This document shows positions 7,022 through 14,100 of a stretch of DNA of 16,050 nt, piece after piece. The DNA is from Baffinella frigidus. Lineage: Eukaryota > Cryptophyceae > Cryptomonadales > Baffinellaceae. The stretch lies in NCBI GenBank assembly GCA_026770585.1, contig MU646404.1, positions 426,341 to 442,390 on the forward strand, written 5' to 3'. The translations under genes were made by a program, and so were the position numbers. Below the pieces are notes generated by a model, which was not told the DNA's origin, did no database searches, and saw only the letters and a list, made by a program, of their open reading frames with translations. Each line of letters begins with the position of its first letter. Position 1 is the stretch's first letter.

Positions 7022-7448
7022 TTAGCCCGAGGCGGGTTCGTTCTGGACTAAGTGCTCACACCCACTGAGACAGTGTCTGAGAAAGAAAATAATAGTTTGC
7101 GCCCCGCCCGCTGGCTGGCTAGGTGCCGCCGGCTGGCTGTTGAAGGAAGAGAGAGAGAGAGAGAGAGAGAGAGGGTAGAGGAGGGGGGTGGGGAGAGAGA
7201 GAGAGAGAGAGAGAGGGAGGGAGGGAGGGAGGGAGGGAGGGAGGGAGAGGAGAGAGAGAGAGCGATGGAGAGAGAGGAGGGCGGCAGGAGTGGAGAGAGA
7301 CGGAGAGAGGGACAGACACCGGTAGGGGGAGGGGACACACCCTACTGCAACGCGTAACAGCCGCCATGTGTGCACCCCCACCGAGAGTGTGTCTGAGTGA
7401 GAGGCCTTTATTACTACCAACACGGACTGCTCTACTTTGAGTTCGCAC
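7022..7448. repeat. Array-flanking repeat H, copy 2, enlarged by a microsatellite
   Basis: The start (GCCCGAGGCGGGTTC) and end (CATGTGTGCA ... CACGGACTGCTCTAC) correspond to 2325-2485. About 250 bp between them, including the GA tract at 7145-7316, are absent from the first copy. It abuts the telomeric array at 7449 just as copy 1 abuts its own array. Confidence 0.65.
7145..7316. repeat. GA/GGGA microsatellite
   Basis: (GA)n tracts flank a (GGGA)n tract on the + strand. Long low-complexity open frames on both strands here (Ser/Leu/Pro-rich or Glu/Arg-rich) are artefacts of the repeat. Confidence 0.95.
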
Positions 7449-7994
7449 AAAAACCCCAACCATAAACCCCCAACCATAAACCATAAACCATAAACCATAA
7501 ACCATAAACCATACACCCTAAACCTTAAACCTTAAACCCTAAACCCTAAACCCTAAACCCTAAACCCTAAACCCTAAACCCTAAACCCTAAACTCCGAAC
7601 CCGAACCCCTAAACCGTAAACCCTAAAACCTAACCCCTAACACCTAAATCCTAAACCCTAAACTTAAATCCTAAACCCTAAACCCTAAACCCTAAACACT
7701 AAACCCTAAGCCGTTAACCCGAATCCCTAAGGGGGGGTCGATGAAGGCTCTAAACCCTAACCCCTAGCCCCTACAACCCAAACTCTCAACCTTGAACCCT
7801 CAATCCCTAACCCTGAACCCTTGACCCTAAGCCCTCAGCCCTGAACCCTAAACCCTAACTTCTAAACCTTCACCCTGAACCCTAAACCCTAAACCCTGAG
7901 CCCTAAACCCAAAACCCCAAACCCTAAACCCAAAACACTAAACCCTGAACCCTAAACTCTAAACCTTGAACCTTAAACCTTAATCCCAAAACCT

Positions 7995-8025
<31 letters not shown>

Positions 8026-8091
8026 ACCCGCAGCCCTCAACCCTCGACCCGCAACCCTCAACCATGCATTCTCAATCCTCAACCCTCAATC

Positions 8092-8122
<31 letters not shown>

Positions 8123-8204
8123 CACCTTAAATCATAATTCCTCAACCCTCAACTCTAAACCCTAAACTCTGAACCCTCAACCTTCAACAATCAACCCTCA
8201 ACCA
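7449..8204 (+). repeat. Interstitial telomere-type array, CCCTAAA orientation (left half)
   Basis: It starts with ACCATAAA units, then a perfect run of about 8 CCCTAAA units (about 7535-7591), and becomes increasingly degenerate. A block dominated by CCCTCAA fills about 7990-8125. A short break, GGGGGGGTCGATGAAGG, lies near 7732-7748. The array continues after the element at 8212-8585. Confidence 0.95.
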
Positions 8205-8211
8205 TGGGTAA

Positions 8212-8585
8212 CTGAATAGGACGGACCGAATTGGTACAAATTTGGTTCGTGTACCACGTGGTACAAATTTGGTTCAGGGATTTGCATCGACAGGAAGTTC
8301 AAACGGTTTTCAGGATTCCCGGAGCGTGCGATGTCCGATTTTTCAAAAAACGCTACGTCAGTCTTGAGATCTCTGAAAGATCTCAAGACTGACGTTCTCA
8401 GTTTTTCGATCGGACATCGTAAGGTTCCGTTTACAATCCTTACAGATGTTTTCCCTCCAGGGAGACCTCAAGATCCCTGAAGGGGGACCTGACAGATCGA
8501 ATGGCTCCAATTCCAGACCTTGAACGCCTCAACTCAGGAAATGAACTCCCTCACGATCAGGTTAGGGATAGTCCGTCCTATTCAG
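8212..8585. mobile_element. 374-bp inverted-repeat element inserted in the telomeric array
   Basis: Perfect 15-bp ends CTGAATAGGACGGAC and GTCCGTCCTATTCAG bound it. The centre holds a perfect 18-bp-stem hairpin (ACGTCAGTCTTGAGATCT, about 8353-8394, loop CTGAA), which an outer pair (CGATGTCCGAT with ATCGGACATCG) extends to arms of about 45 bp. GGTACAAATTTGGTTC is directly repeated near the left end. Telomeric repeat lies on both sides. The 62-codon minus-strand frame inside is not convincing. Non-autonomous DNA transposon is the best reading. Confidence 0.7.
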
Positions 8586-8594
8586 ATCCCCTTG

Positions 8595-9252
8595 CCTCAA
8601 CCCTCAAACGTTAATCCTCATCCCTCAACCTTCAACCCTCAACCTCAAACACTAAACCCTAAACCCTGAACCCTAAACCCCAAACCCTAAACCCTGAACC
8701 CTGAACCCTGAACCCCAAATCTTAACCCTAAAACCACAAACCTAAACACTTGACTCTAAACCGAAAAACTCAACTCTGAACCCTGAACCCTGAACCCTGA
8801 ACCTTGAACCCTGAACCCTAAGGCCTAAACCCTAAACCCTAAACCCTAAACCCTAAACCCTAAACCCTAAACCCTAAACCCTAAACCCTAAACCCCTAAG
8901 CCTCATCCCTCAGCCCTGAACCCTCAACCATAATCCCTCAACACTAAACCCTCAATCCCGAACCCTAATATCTAAACCATAAACCATAACCCCTAAACCC
9001 TGAACCCTGAACCATGAACCCTGAACCCTAAAGCCTCAACCATCAACCATCAACCATCAACCCTCAACCTTCAACACTGGACCCTGAACCCTAAACCCTA
9101 AACCCTAACCTTAAACCCTAAACTCTAAACCCTAAACCCTAAACCCTAAACCCTAAACACTCAATCCTAAACCCTAAGCCCTAAACCCTAAACCCTAAAC
9201 CCTCAAACCTAAACCCTAAACCCTAAACCCTAAACCTTAAAAACCCTGAACC
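8595..9252 (+). repeat. Interstitial telomere-type array, CCCTAAA orientation (right half)
   Basis: This continues the array after the inserted element. A perfect run of 9-10 CCCTAAA units lies at about 8826-8893, the longest in the window; the rest mixes CCCTGAA, CCCTCAA and ACCATCA units. Confidence 0.95.
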
Positions 9253-9675
9253 TCGTCCATCACAGTGGTCCACTTAGTGCAGTCCACTTGTCGCCATAAG
9301 TGGCCAGAGCAAAGGGGACTCGGTCGGGCCCGAATGGGTTGGGCCGGGGAGCTCACCCGTAGATTACTCCCAACTTCTCAAGAGTGAGGTGGGCTGTGGC
9401 CTTCGATGTGAGTGTAAATAAAAGCACCAAAGCACCAAAGAGACTCAACCTACCCTTCTACCATAGATTGGTCAATCGGTAAATGTATTCACGTGATGAG
9501 GCATTCCTAGTTGTCTAATCCTGTAGGGAGAGACTGATCCTCTGCTCTCAGTCCATAAGAAGCGACTCTGACATAAAGGGGAGGGTTTTGGAGGGGTGAA
9601 TCCTCTCAACGTTGAGCCCCACCCTGCCCCGGGTAGTGCGACGGATCCGGGTAGTGCTTAGGACCCTACGGTGTT
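9253..9675. other. Spacer of ordinary composition, no recognised gene
   Basis: No convincing coding frame, RNA gene or long repeat. Small repeats only: AAAGCACC in tandem at about 9420-9437 and CGGGTAGTGC twice near 9630-9658. Confidence 0.4.
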
Positions 9676-9717
9676 GCCTACCGTAGGGTGCCTACCGTAG
9701 GGTGCCTACCGTAGGGT
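9676..9717. repeat. Three exact tandem copies of a 14-bp palindromic unit
   Basis: GCCTACCGTAGGGT occurs at 9676-9689, 9690-9703 and 9704-9717. The unit is the core motif shared by several mobile-element families in the window; an inverted near-copy (CCCTACGGTGT) lies just upstream at 9664. Confidence 0.9.
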
Positions 9718-9944
9718 GCTACGGAGTACCCGTACCCGAACGCGTACCCGTTGGGATGGGGTGAAACAGCTGTCAGCAATCGACGCCCACAAGGGTGATG
9801 GACTACCTAGCTGTGCCTCACTCGGGTTGACCGACTATTCTCAAGTTGACATGCTGGGTTTGCGGTACAAATCCGTCAGCTTTGGAGCGGGAAAGAGCCC
9901 GGGCTCACCAAACAGACTGAGACATAGCTAGGACTACGAGGCTT

Positions 9945-9973
9945 CGTACGGAATACATCGTACGGAATACAAA
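9945..9973. repeat. Tandem pair of CGTACGGAATACA
   Basis: Two adjacent copies in otherwise unremarkable spacer. Confidence 0.7.
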
Positions 9974-10040
9974 CTCGAAACAGAGGGTGGGTGCAGGTTG
10001 ACTGATGCCGTGCCCGTTCTGACATGAAGTTAGTCATCTA

Positions 10041-10226
10041 GTCCCTCACACACAGCCTCGGTCTGAGTGAGGGCCTACAGGGGTACCTCGATTACAAGAA
10101 AACGCCTCCCCGTAGGACCCTACAGTGGGCCTATGCCTAGGGCCCTATGGTGTTCCTAGGGGGGTGACGTTTTCTTGTAATCGAGGTACCCCTGTAGTCC
10201 AGGAAGAGCCCGCCTCGGGCCAATAC
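10041..10226 (-). repeat. Array-flanking repeat H, inverted partial copy 3, split by a family A element
   Basis: CACAGCCTCGGTCTGAGT and GCCCGCCTCGGGCCAATA, in this order, are the reverse complement of the start of copy 1 at about 2322-2362. The family A element at 10078-10194, with a few flanking bases, lies between them. Confidence 0.6.
10078..10194. mobile_element. Family A MITE-like element, copy 2 (117 bp, best preserved)
   Basis: Its terminal inverted repeats are nearly perfect for 28 bp (CAGGGGTACCTCGATTACAA and inverse), with TA on both sides (10076-10077 and 10195-10196). The arms share a GATTACAA variant that differs from the GCTCATAA of other copies. Because both arms changed together, the ends seem to have been copied or corrected as a pair. 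Confidence 0.85.
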
Positions 10227-10233
10227 GACTTCG

Positions 10234-10390
10234 AGGTGAGCACTTCGAGGGATTTTGAGTAACCCTTAAGCGATAAGACCTACGACCCTACGGTAGGCAA
10301 CCCGCAGGGACATGGGGGGGTTCCCATGGAAAAAGTAACGGAAAGGTGGCCCGATTTGGGCCGAAAAGCCCTTCGTAGCCCTGAGTGAGG
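10234..10390. mobile_element. Family C inverted-repeat element, copy 3 (ends decayed)
   Basis: The interior (AAGCGATAAGACCTACGACC, then CCCTACGGTAGGCAACCCG and CATGGGGGGGTTCC, then GGCCCGATTTGGGCCGAAAA) is nearly identical to copy 2 at 3420-3580 and in the same orientation, but the terminal CCACACAGCGG is no longer intact. Confidence 0.7.
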
Positions 10391-11756
10391 ATAGATTGAC
10401 TTTGATAAAAAGATGTTCTTGTGAGACTTAATTGACAAGAACATCTTTTTTTAAATCTCGCAGTCGGCAAAGACTGCGACGCGAACCTGCACCATTGTCC
10501 AATCATCAACTTTTTAAAAACGACAATTGCAAATTCAATTAAAGAGGTTTCCTCCCTTAATTTTTTCCCCTTTTGGGGTTTAAAAGGCAGAAAGGCCTAT
10601 TTTGATCAACGTGATTTGCACTCCTTTTTCGAAAATCTCAAATTAAGTTAAAATTCGATAATTTTAAGGTAAAATCTCATACATGGCCAACTTCGTAAAT
10701 CAAAACTAATTAGATCACGTCGTTCAAAGATTGCTCTTGCCAGACGTTTCCTTTTTTTCTTTTGATTTTTCGCAAGATTTGGGGAGTTGGTCAGTTGGTG
10801 CCCATGGTCTTGTCGTTCAAAGGTTATTTTTATTTAAATATTTTTCATTCACAATCAAAACGAACTTTACCTTGGGTCAAAAGTAATCTTTGATCCATGT
10901 GAACTTCACTTGCCAAAAGTAACCTTTGATCCCATGAGATTTCCGCCGGTCATCAAACTTGATAACTTTAACTTTGGACATTTTGATAAGGAAGGTTATT
11001 TTGACGACGTGATTCTGCAGCTGTCTCTTCCTTTGGTCTCCAACCCGGACATATTTATCGTAAAAACATTTCAATTTGGGTTCGTGTTAGTCTCAACTTT
11101 AAAATGGGTTTGCGTCAAAACGAGAGTCATGTCCATAACTTCACGCCCATGTGTCCCAACCTCGAATAAAGCTTACTTTTGTCAGACGTGTCCTACATTT
11201 CTTTCCTTATAAGAACGACATGAGCACTTTGCATCAGTATTTCCCCACAAAGTTCCTTCGTTTGGGGAGTTGGATCCCATCGAAATTGTCCGGATTTTTG
11301 AAAGGAATATCCACGGAATCGGCTTTTCCGATCTCGCCTCTAAAAATGTCAAGGTCCTATGCCCGGCAGTTCCTAAATCGATGTGAACTTGCACTTGTTG
11401 GAGGTCCCAGGTAAGTGACTACGATCCAACAAAAATTGACCTTTTTGGATCTGCAAAAAAAAAGTTCGCAAGTCCCTTTTTCGAAAGATTTGGCGACTTG
11501 GAGCCCATCAAAAATTCACGAGCCCATCAAAAAAATCCAATTCAACAGAAATTACTACACAAAATCCAGAAATTGCCTTTTTGGATGGGTCTAAAATTGA
11601 CCATTTTGGATCTCCAAAAAAAATATCGAGAATGCCCGTTTCCAAGCCTTGATCCCCCAGTTTTCTCTCCCCAAAACCACAACTCGCACATCCCACGCTT
11701 TGTGACACGCTCCCTCCTCGTCCATAGCTCGCTGATCCCTTCCTCCAAGCCCCGCC
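10391..11756. other. AT-rich spacer upstream of gene 2, with decayed direct repeats
   Basis: This is the longest gene-free stretch. Direct repeats include CAAAAGTAAYCTTTGATCC at about 10878 and 10914, and AAAATTGACCNTTTTGGATC followed by an A run at about 11432 and 11592. CGTTCAAAG and TTTGGGGAGTTGG words also recur. Short open frames (10910-11212, 11151-11414 +) lack coding bias. Promoter and 5' UTR of gene 2 must lie near the right end, but I see no clear TATA box. Confidence 0.5.
10407..10450. repeat. Perfect 16-bp-stem hairpin
   Basis: AAAAAGATGTTCTTGT at 10407-10422 pairs with ACAAGAACATCTTTTT at 10435-10450 across a 12-nt loop, directly after the family C element. Possibly a tiny fold-back element; function unknown. 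Confidence 0.8.
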
Positions 11757-12776
11757 ATGTCTCCCTCAACCCAAGCCCAAGTCTTGAAGGACCGACTTGC
11801 CTCCGAAGTGAGGACTGCTACCCCGTTGCACCCCACCAAGCTGCCGGGCCTCGTCTGCTCAAAGCACGGCAAGCACGGCACGACCGATGCCGGAGTTCTC
11901 CATGGTCCGGTCTTCTGCCCCTTCGATGACCTCTACGAGGAGGACGGCATCTTCGCGAAGAATACCCTGGCGTCGCCCGGCCTGCACACCAACACCAGCA
12001 GGGCGCGCAGCCCCAACACCAACACCCCCGCAGTCATCAGGGCGCGCAGCCACTTCATGACCATCGACGTGAACCACGGTCTTGCTGCGATGGCATTCGT
12101 CCGCCCCTCGAGGCACGGATACGATCCCGTCCCCACCGCGCCGATCTCGGCGCCCGCCCACTTCCTTCCTTCTTCGCTCCCGGAGGAGGAAGAAGTCGTG
12201 ACCGACGCCCACTTCACCGCGCACCGCCACCGCCGCGGTGAGTGCCTCCTGCACTCCGGTCCCTGCGACTGCGAGGCTGTCCAGCTCCCGTCCTTGTCCC
12301 AAGATGCGGCGTGGAAGGTCATGGCGGCGCGGTTCAAGGCAGTCATGGCCCCCGACGACTTCACGGACGATCACGATCTTCTCTTGGCCCCGTCCTCCGA
12401 ACCCCCCCCGCCCCACGAGCACCACCACCACCACCACCACCATCACCACCGCGCCACACCGCACAACGAGCGCCGGGCGTCGCGGCACCGCCACGGCGCC
12501 ACGAGCGCCGAGCCCCACCTCTTCCGCGCGCCCAGCGTCGCCCCCATCGCGCGGAGCAGCTGCCCCGCCGTGCTCGCCGTGCCCGCGCGCGTCGCCGCCG
12601 CGGGCACGGTGTGGGCCCACGACGCGCGCAAGGGCGCCGCGTCGCGGCTCGGCGGGGTTCTCGACGCGCGCGACGTGCTCGAAGGGCGGCACGTCCCGCG
12701 CGGCGGGCCCCTGCGCGCGGCAAGCAACCCCTACAGCAGCGAGCGGGTATCGCTGCACCGCCGCCGCGGGGTGTGA
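11757..12776 (+). CDS. Orphan protein of 339 aa with a ten-histidine run
   Basis: I do not recognise the family. Reasons to call it a gene: a single 339-codon frame, strong G/C preference at third positions in this frame from the first codons, and GCCATG start context. In the protein: no signal peptide or membrane segment; acidic EEEE at 143-146; a Cys/His-rich stretch GECLLHSGPCDCE at 161-173; a helix-like AAWKVMAARFKAVM at 184-197; His 222-231 encoded by CAC/CAT triplets next to PPPP; then an Arg/Ala/His-rich, probably disordered C-terminus. Cys34, 54, 163, 170 and 172 do not form a known zinc-binding pattern. A donor-like GGTGAGTG at 12237 with an AAG at 12301-12303 could define a 66-bp in-phase intron removing residues 161-182 (317 aa). 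Overlapping frames on both strands are shadows of the GC-rich sequence. The AT-rich upstream spacer and the palindrome 70 bp after the stop suggest a single-gene unit. Confidence 0.6.
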   Translation: MSPSTQAQVLKDRLASEVRTATPLHPTKLPGLVCSKHGKHGTTDAGVLHGPVFCPFDDLYEEDGIFAKNTLASPGLHTNTSRARSPNTNTPAVIRARSHFMTIDVNHGLAAMAFVRPSRHGYDPVPTAPISAPAHFLPSSLPEEEEVVTDAHFTAHRHRRGECLLHSGPCDCEAVQLPSLSQDAAWKVMAARFKAVMAPDDFTDDHDLLLAPSSEPPPPHEHHHHHHHHHHRATPHNERRASRHRHGATSAEPHLFRAPSVAPIARSSCPAVLAVPARVAAAGTVWAHDARKGAASRLGGVLDARDVLEGRHVPRGGPLRAASNPYSSERVSLHRRRGV

Positions 12777-12846
12777 GCTCTCGCATCATGCACCAATGAT
12801 TTGCGGTCGCCTACCGCTGTCTCCGTCTATCCACCAACCATCCCGA

Positions 12847-12955
12847 GTGGCTCAAATAGTGCCCTGGAAGGTCTCCGATTTTACCTTGGACCGGGGTCGG
12901 ATCCGACCCCGATGCAAGGTCAACCGAAAATGCCCCAGAGTGCTATTTGAGCCAC
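12847..12955. mobile_element. 109-bp near-complete palindrome after gene 2
   Basis: GTGGCTCAAATAG at the left and CTATTTGAGCCAC at the right are exact inverses. Pairing, with mismatches, continues to a perfect centre CGGGGTCGGATCCGACCCCG (12893-12912). It begins 70 bp after the stop codon, so it may be within the 3' UTR. A fold-back MITE is the likely origin. Confidence 0.7.
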
Positions 12956-12972
12956 CTCCAAGGGCTAGTGGC

Positions 12973-13095
12973 TAGAGAGAAGTTTCGCGGAAACCCTCGG
13001 TGGGGATGTATCATTATTCTTCTTCTTGGGAAACCTCGGGTGGGGGTGTATCATTATTAGGGTAGGGTGGGTGGGTATGTATCAATAAAGGTCTC
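12973..13095. repeat. Short tandem duplication with GTATCATTATT units
   Basis: GAAACCCTCGGTGGGGATGT and GAAACCTCGGGTGGGGGTGT, each followed by ATCATTATT, lie in tandem; a third, shorter relative (GGGTGGGTATGTATCAATAAA) follows. TATCAATAAAGGTCTCTATC has a near copy at about 13540 (GTAATAAAGATCTCTCTC). AATAAA might serve as a polyadenylation signal but this is weak. Confidence 0.55.
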
Positions 13096-13152
13096 TATCT
13101 ACGGCGCGGGGTGTGAGTTTCTTCGGACGACGCGCACACACTCTAGATCCTA

Positions 13153-13258
13153 CAGGGGTACCTCGCCCGTGAGAAACCGCCTCCTCCTAAAACCCTACGC
13201 CTCGGGCCCTATGGCAGTCCTAGGGGGGGTGCGCTTTCTTATGAGCGAGGTACCCCTG
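13153..13258. mobile_element. Family A MITE-like element, copy 3 (106 bp)
   Basis: CAGGGGTACCTCGCCCGTGA at the left and GAGCGAGGTACCCCTG at the right, with TA at 13151-13152 and 13259-13260. About 10 bp shorter inside than the other copies. Confidence 0.8.
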
Positions 13259-13294
13259 TACATCGGTATCTCGATTTCACGAACCCGCCCGCTA

Positions 13295-13395
13295 TCCCTC
13301 AAGTGGCCAATAGGCTCATACGCCCTACCGTAGGGCCCTGGGACCTGCCTAGGACCTCTTGGCGGTCAAATTTAACCGCGTGGCCACGGAAGGGA
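13295..13395 (+). mobile_element. Family B MITE-like element, copy 4 (101 bp)
   Basis: TCCCTCAAGTGGCCAATAGG to GGCCACGGAAGGGA, with TA at 13293-13294 and 13396-13397, and the standard interior CATACGCCCTACCGTAGGG. The right terminal repeat is slightly decayed. Confidence 0.85.
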
Positions 13396-13397
13396 TA

Positions 13398-13628
13398 GCC
13401 TTCAGGCTAGCGTGCGAGACACCTGTACATGTACCCCTGTACGAACGAAGCACCCCTTTCTCTCCTCGAGAGTTTGGCGACGCACGCACCCAGCCACATG
13501 ATTCTCTCTTCGTTCGAATGCCTAAGCTGTATTACGTGGGAGTAATAAAGATCTCTCTCTAGAATCTGTAGGAGAGAGGTGCGCTGTGTCTTAATCGAGG
13601 TCCTGGAAACCCTGTGTGGACTGAGTCC
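13398..13628. other. Spacer with no recognised gene
   Basis: It contains TGTACATGTACCCCTGTACG near 13423, a partial similarity to family A ends, and several GAGAG/CTCTC words. Short open frames here (13359-13562 +, 13407-13682 -) overlap elements on one side and lack coding bias. Confidence 0.4.
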
Positions 13629-13668
13629 TACAGGGGTACCTCGCTCACAAAAAAACGCACCCCCCCTA

Positions 13669-13886
13669 CAGGGGTACCGCACTTATCCCTTAAGTGGCCA
13701 GTAGGCTCATACGCCCTACGGTAGGGCCCTAGGACCTGCCTAGGACCTCTTGGCCGTCAAATTTGGCGGCATGGGCACTTAAGGGATAAGAAACTGCCCC
13801 CCCCTAGGACCCTACAGTAGCCCTATGCCTAGGGCCATATGGAGGTCCTGGGGGGTGGGCGGTTTCTTATGAGCGAGGTACCCCTG
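13669..13886. mobile_element. Family A MITE-like element, copy 5 (inside copy 4, itself interrupted)
   Basis: CAGGGGTACC at the left and GGTACCCCTG at the right; flanks are TA (13667-13668) and CA (13887-13888, a one-base change from TA). A family B element with its TA duplication interrupts the left arm. Removing those 103 bp leaves 115 bp, in line with 116-117 bp for intact copies. Confidence 0.8.
13686..13786 (+). mobile_element. Family B MITE-like element, copy 5 (101 bp, innermost)
   Basis: TCCCTTAAGTGGCC to GCACTTAAGGGA, with TA at 13684-13685 and 13787-13788. Inserted in the left terminal repeat of family A copy 5, at its ATAAGAAA segment. Confidence 0.85.
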
Positions 13887-13995
13887 CAGGACCACCACAG
13901 GGCCATAGGCATAGGCCTACTGTGGGGCCCTAGGAGGAGGCGCTTTCTTATGAGCGAGTATACCGGCCCGCCTCGGGTGAAGAAGAAGTGATTTA

Positions 13996-14096
13996 TCCCT
14001 TAAGTGGCGAGTAGGCTCATACGCCCTACCGTAGGGCCCTAGGACCTGCCGAGGACCTGTCGGGGGTCAATTTTGACCCCTGGGCCACTTGAGGGA
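13996..14096 (+). mobile_element. Family B MITE-like element, copy 6 (101 bp)
   Basis: TCCCTTAAGTGGCGAG to GGCCACTTGAGGGA, with TA at 13994-13995 and 14097-14098. The inner hairpin is GGGGTCAATTTTGACCCC, showing a paired change from the GGCGGTCA/TGACCGCC of copy 1: both arms of the stem differ but still pair. Confidence 0.85.
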
Positions 14097-14100
14097 TAGG

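Larger units (their letters stand above)
13631..13965. mobile_element. Family A MITE-like element, copy 4 (outer, interrupted)
   Basis: The left half is 13631-13668 (CAGGGGTACCTCGCTCACAA and an A/C-rich stretch); the right half resumes at 13889 (GGACCACCACAGGGCC ... TTTCTTATGAGCGAG). A second family A element sits between them at a TA in the CCCTAGGACC segment of the consensus. The right terminus is damaged after GCGAG (13958). Its length without the insert, allowing for the missing 9 terminal bases, is 117 bp, the family length. Confidence 0.75.

Noticed and set aside
7022-7516. Ser/Leu/Pro-rich minus-strand frames and a Glu/Arg-rich + frame
   Set aside because: Products of the (GA)n and (GGGA)n tract and of telomere-like repeat.
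9676-9717. CRISPR-like array
   Set aside because: Units are 14 bp, directly adjacent with no spacers, and the DNA is eukaryotic.
10910-11414. Two + strand frames of 87-100 codons in AT-rich spacer
   Set aside because: They overlap direct repeats, lack codon bias and resemble no known protein.
11859-12975. Long overlapping frames in gene 2 (299 codons on minus, 245 and 185 on +)
   Set aside because: Low-complexity Arg/Ala/Pro composition and poor third-position pattern; typical of alternative frames in GC-rich DNA.
12763-13117. GCGGGGTGTGAG at the gene 2 stop and again at about 13106
   Set aside because: Only 12 identical bases with no extension; not enough to claim a duplicated gene end.
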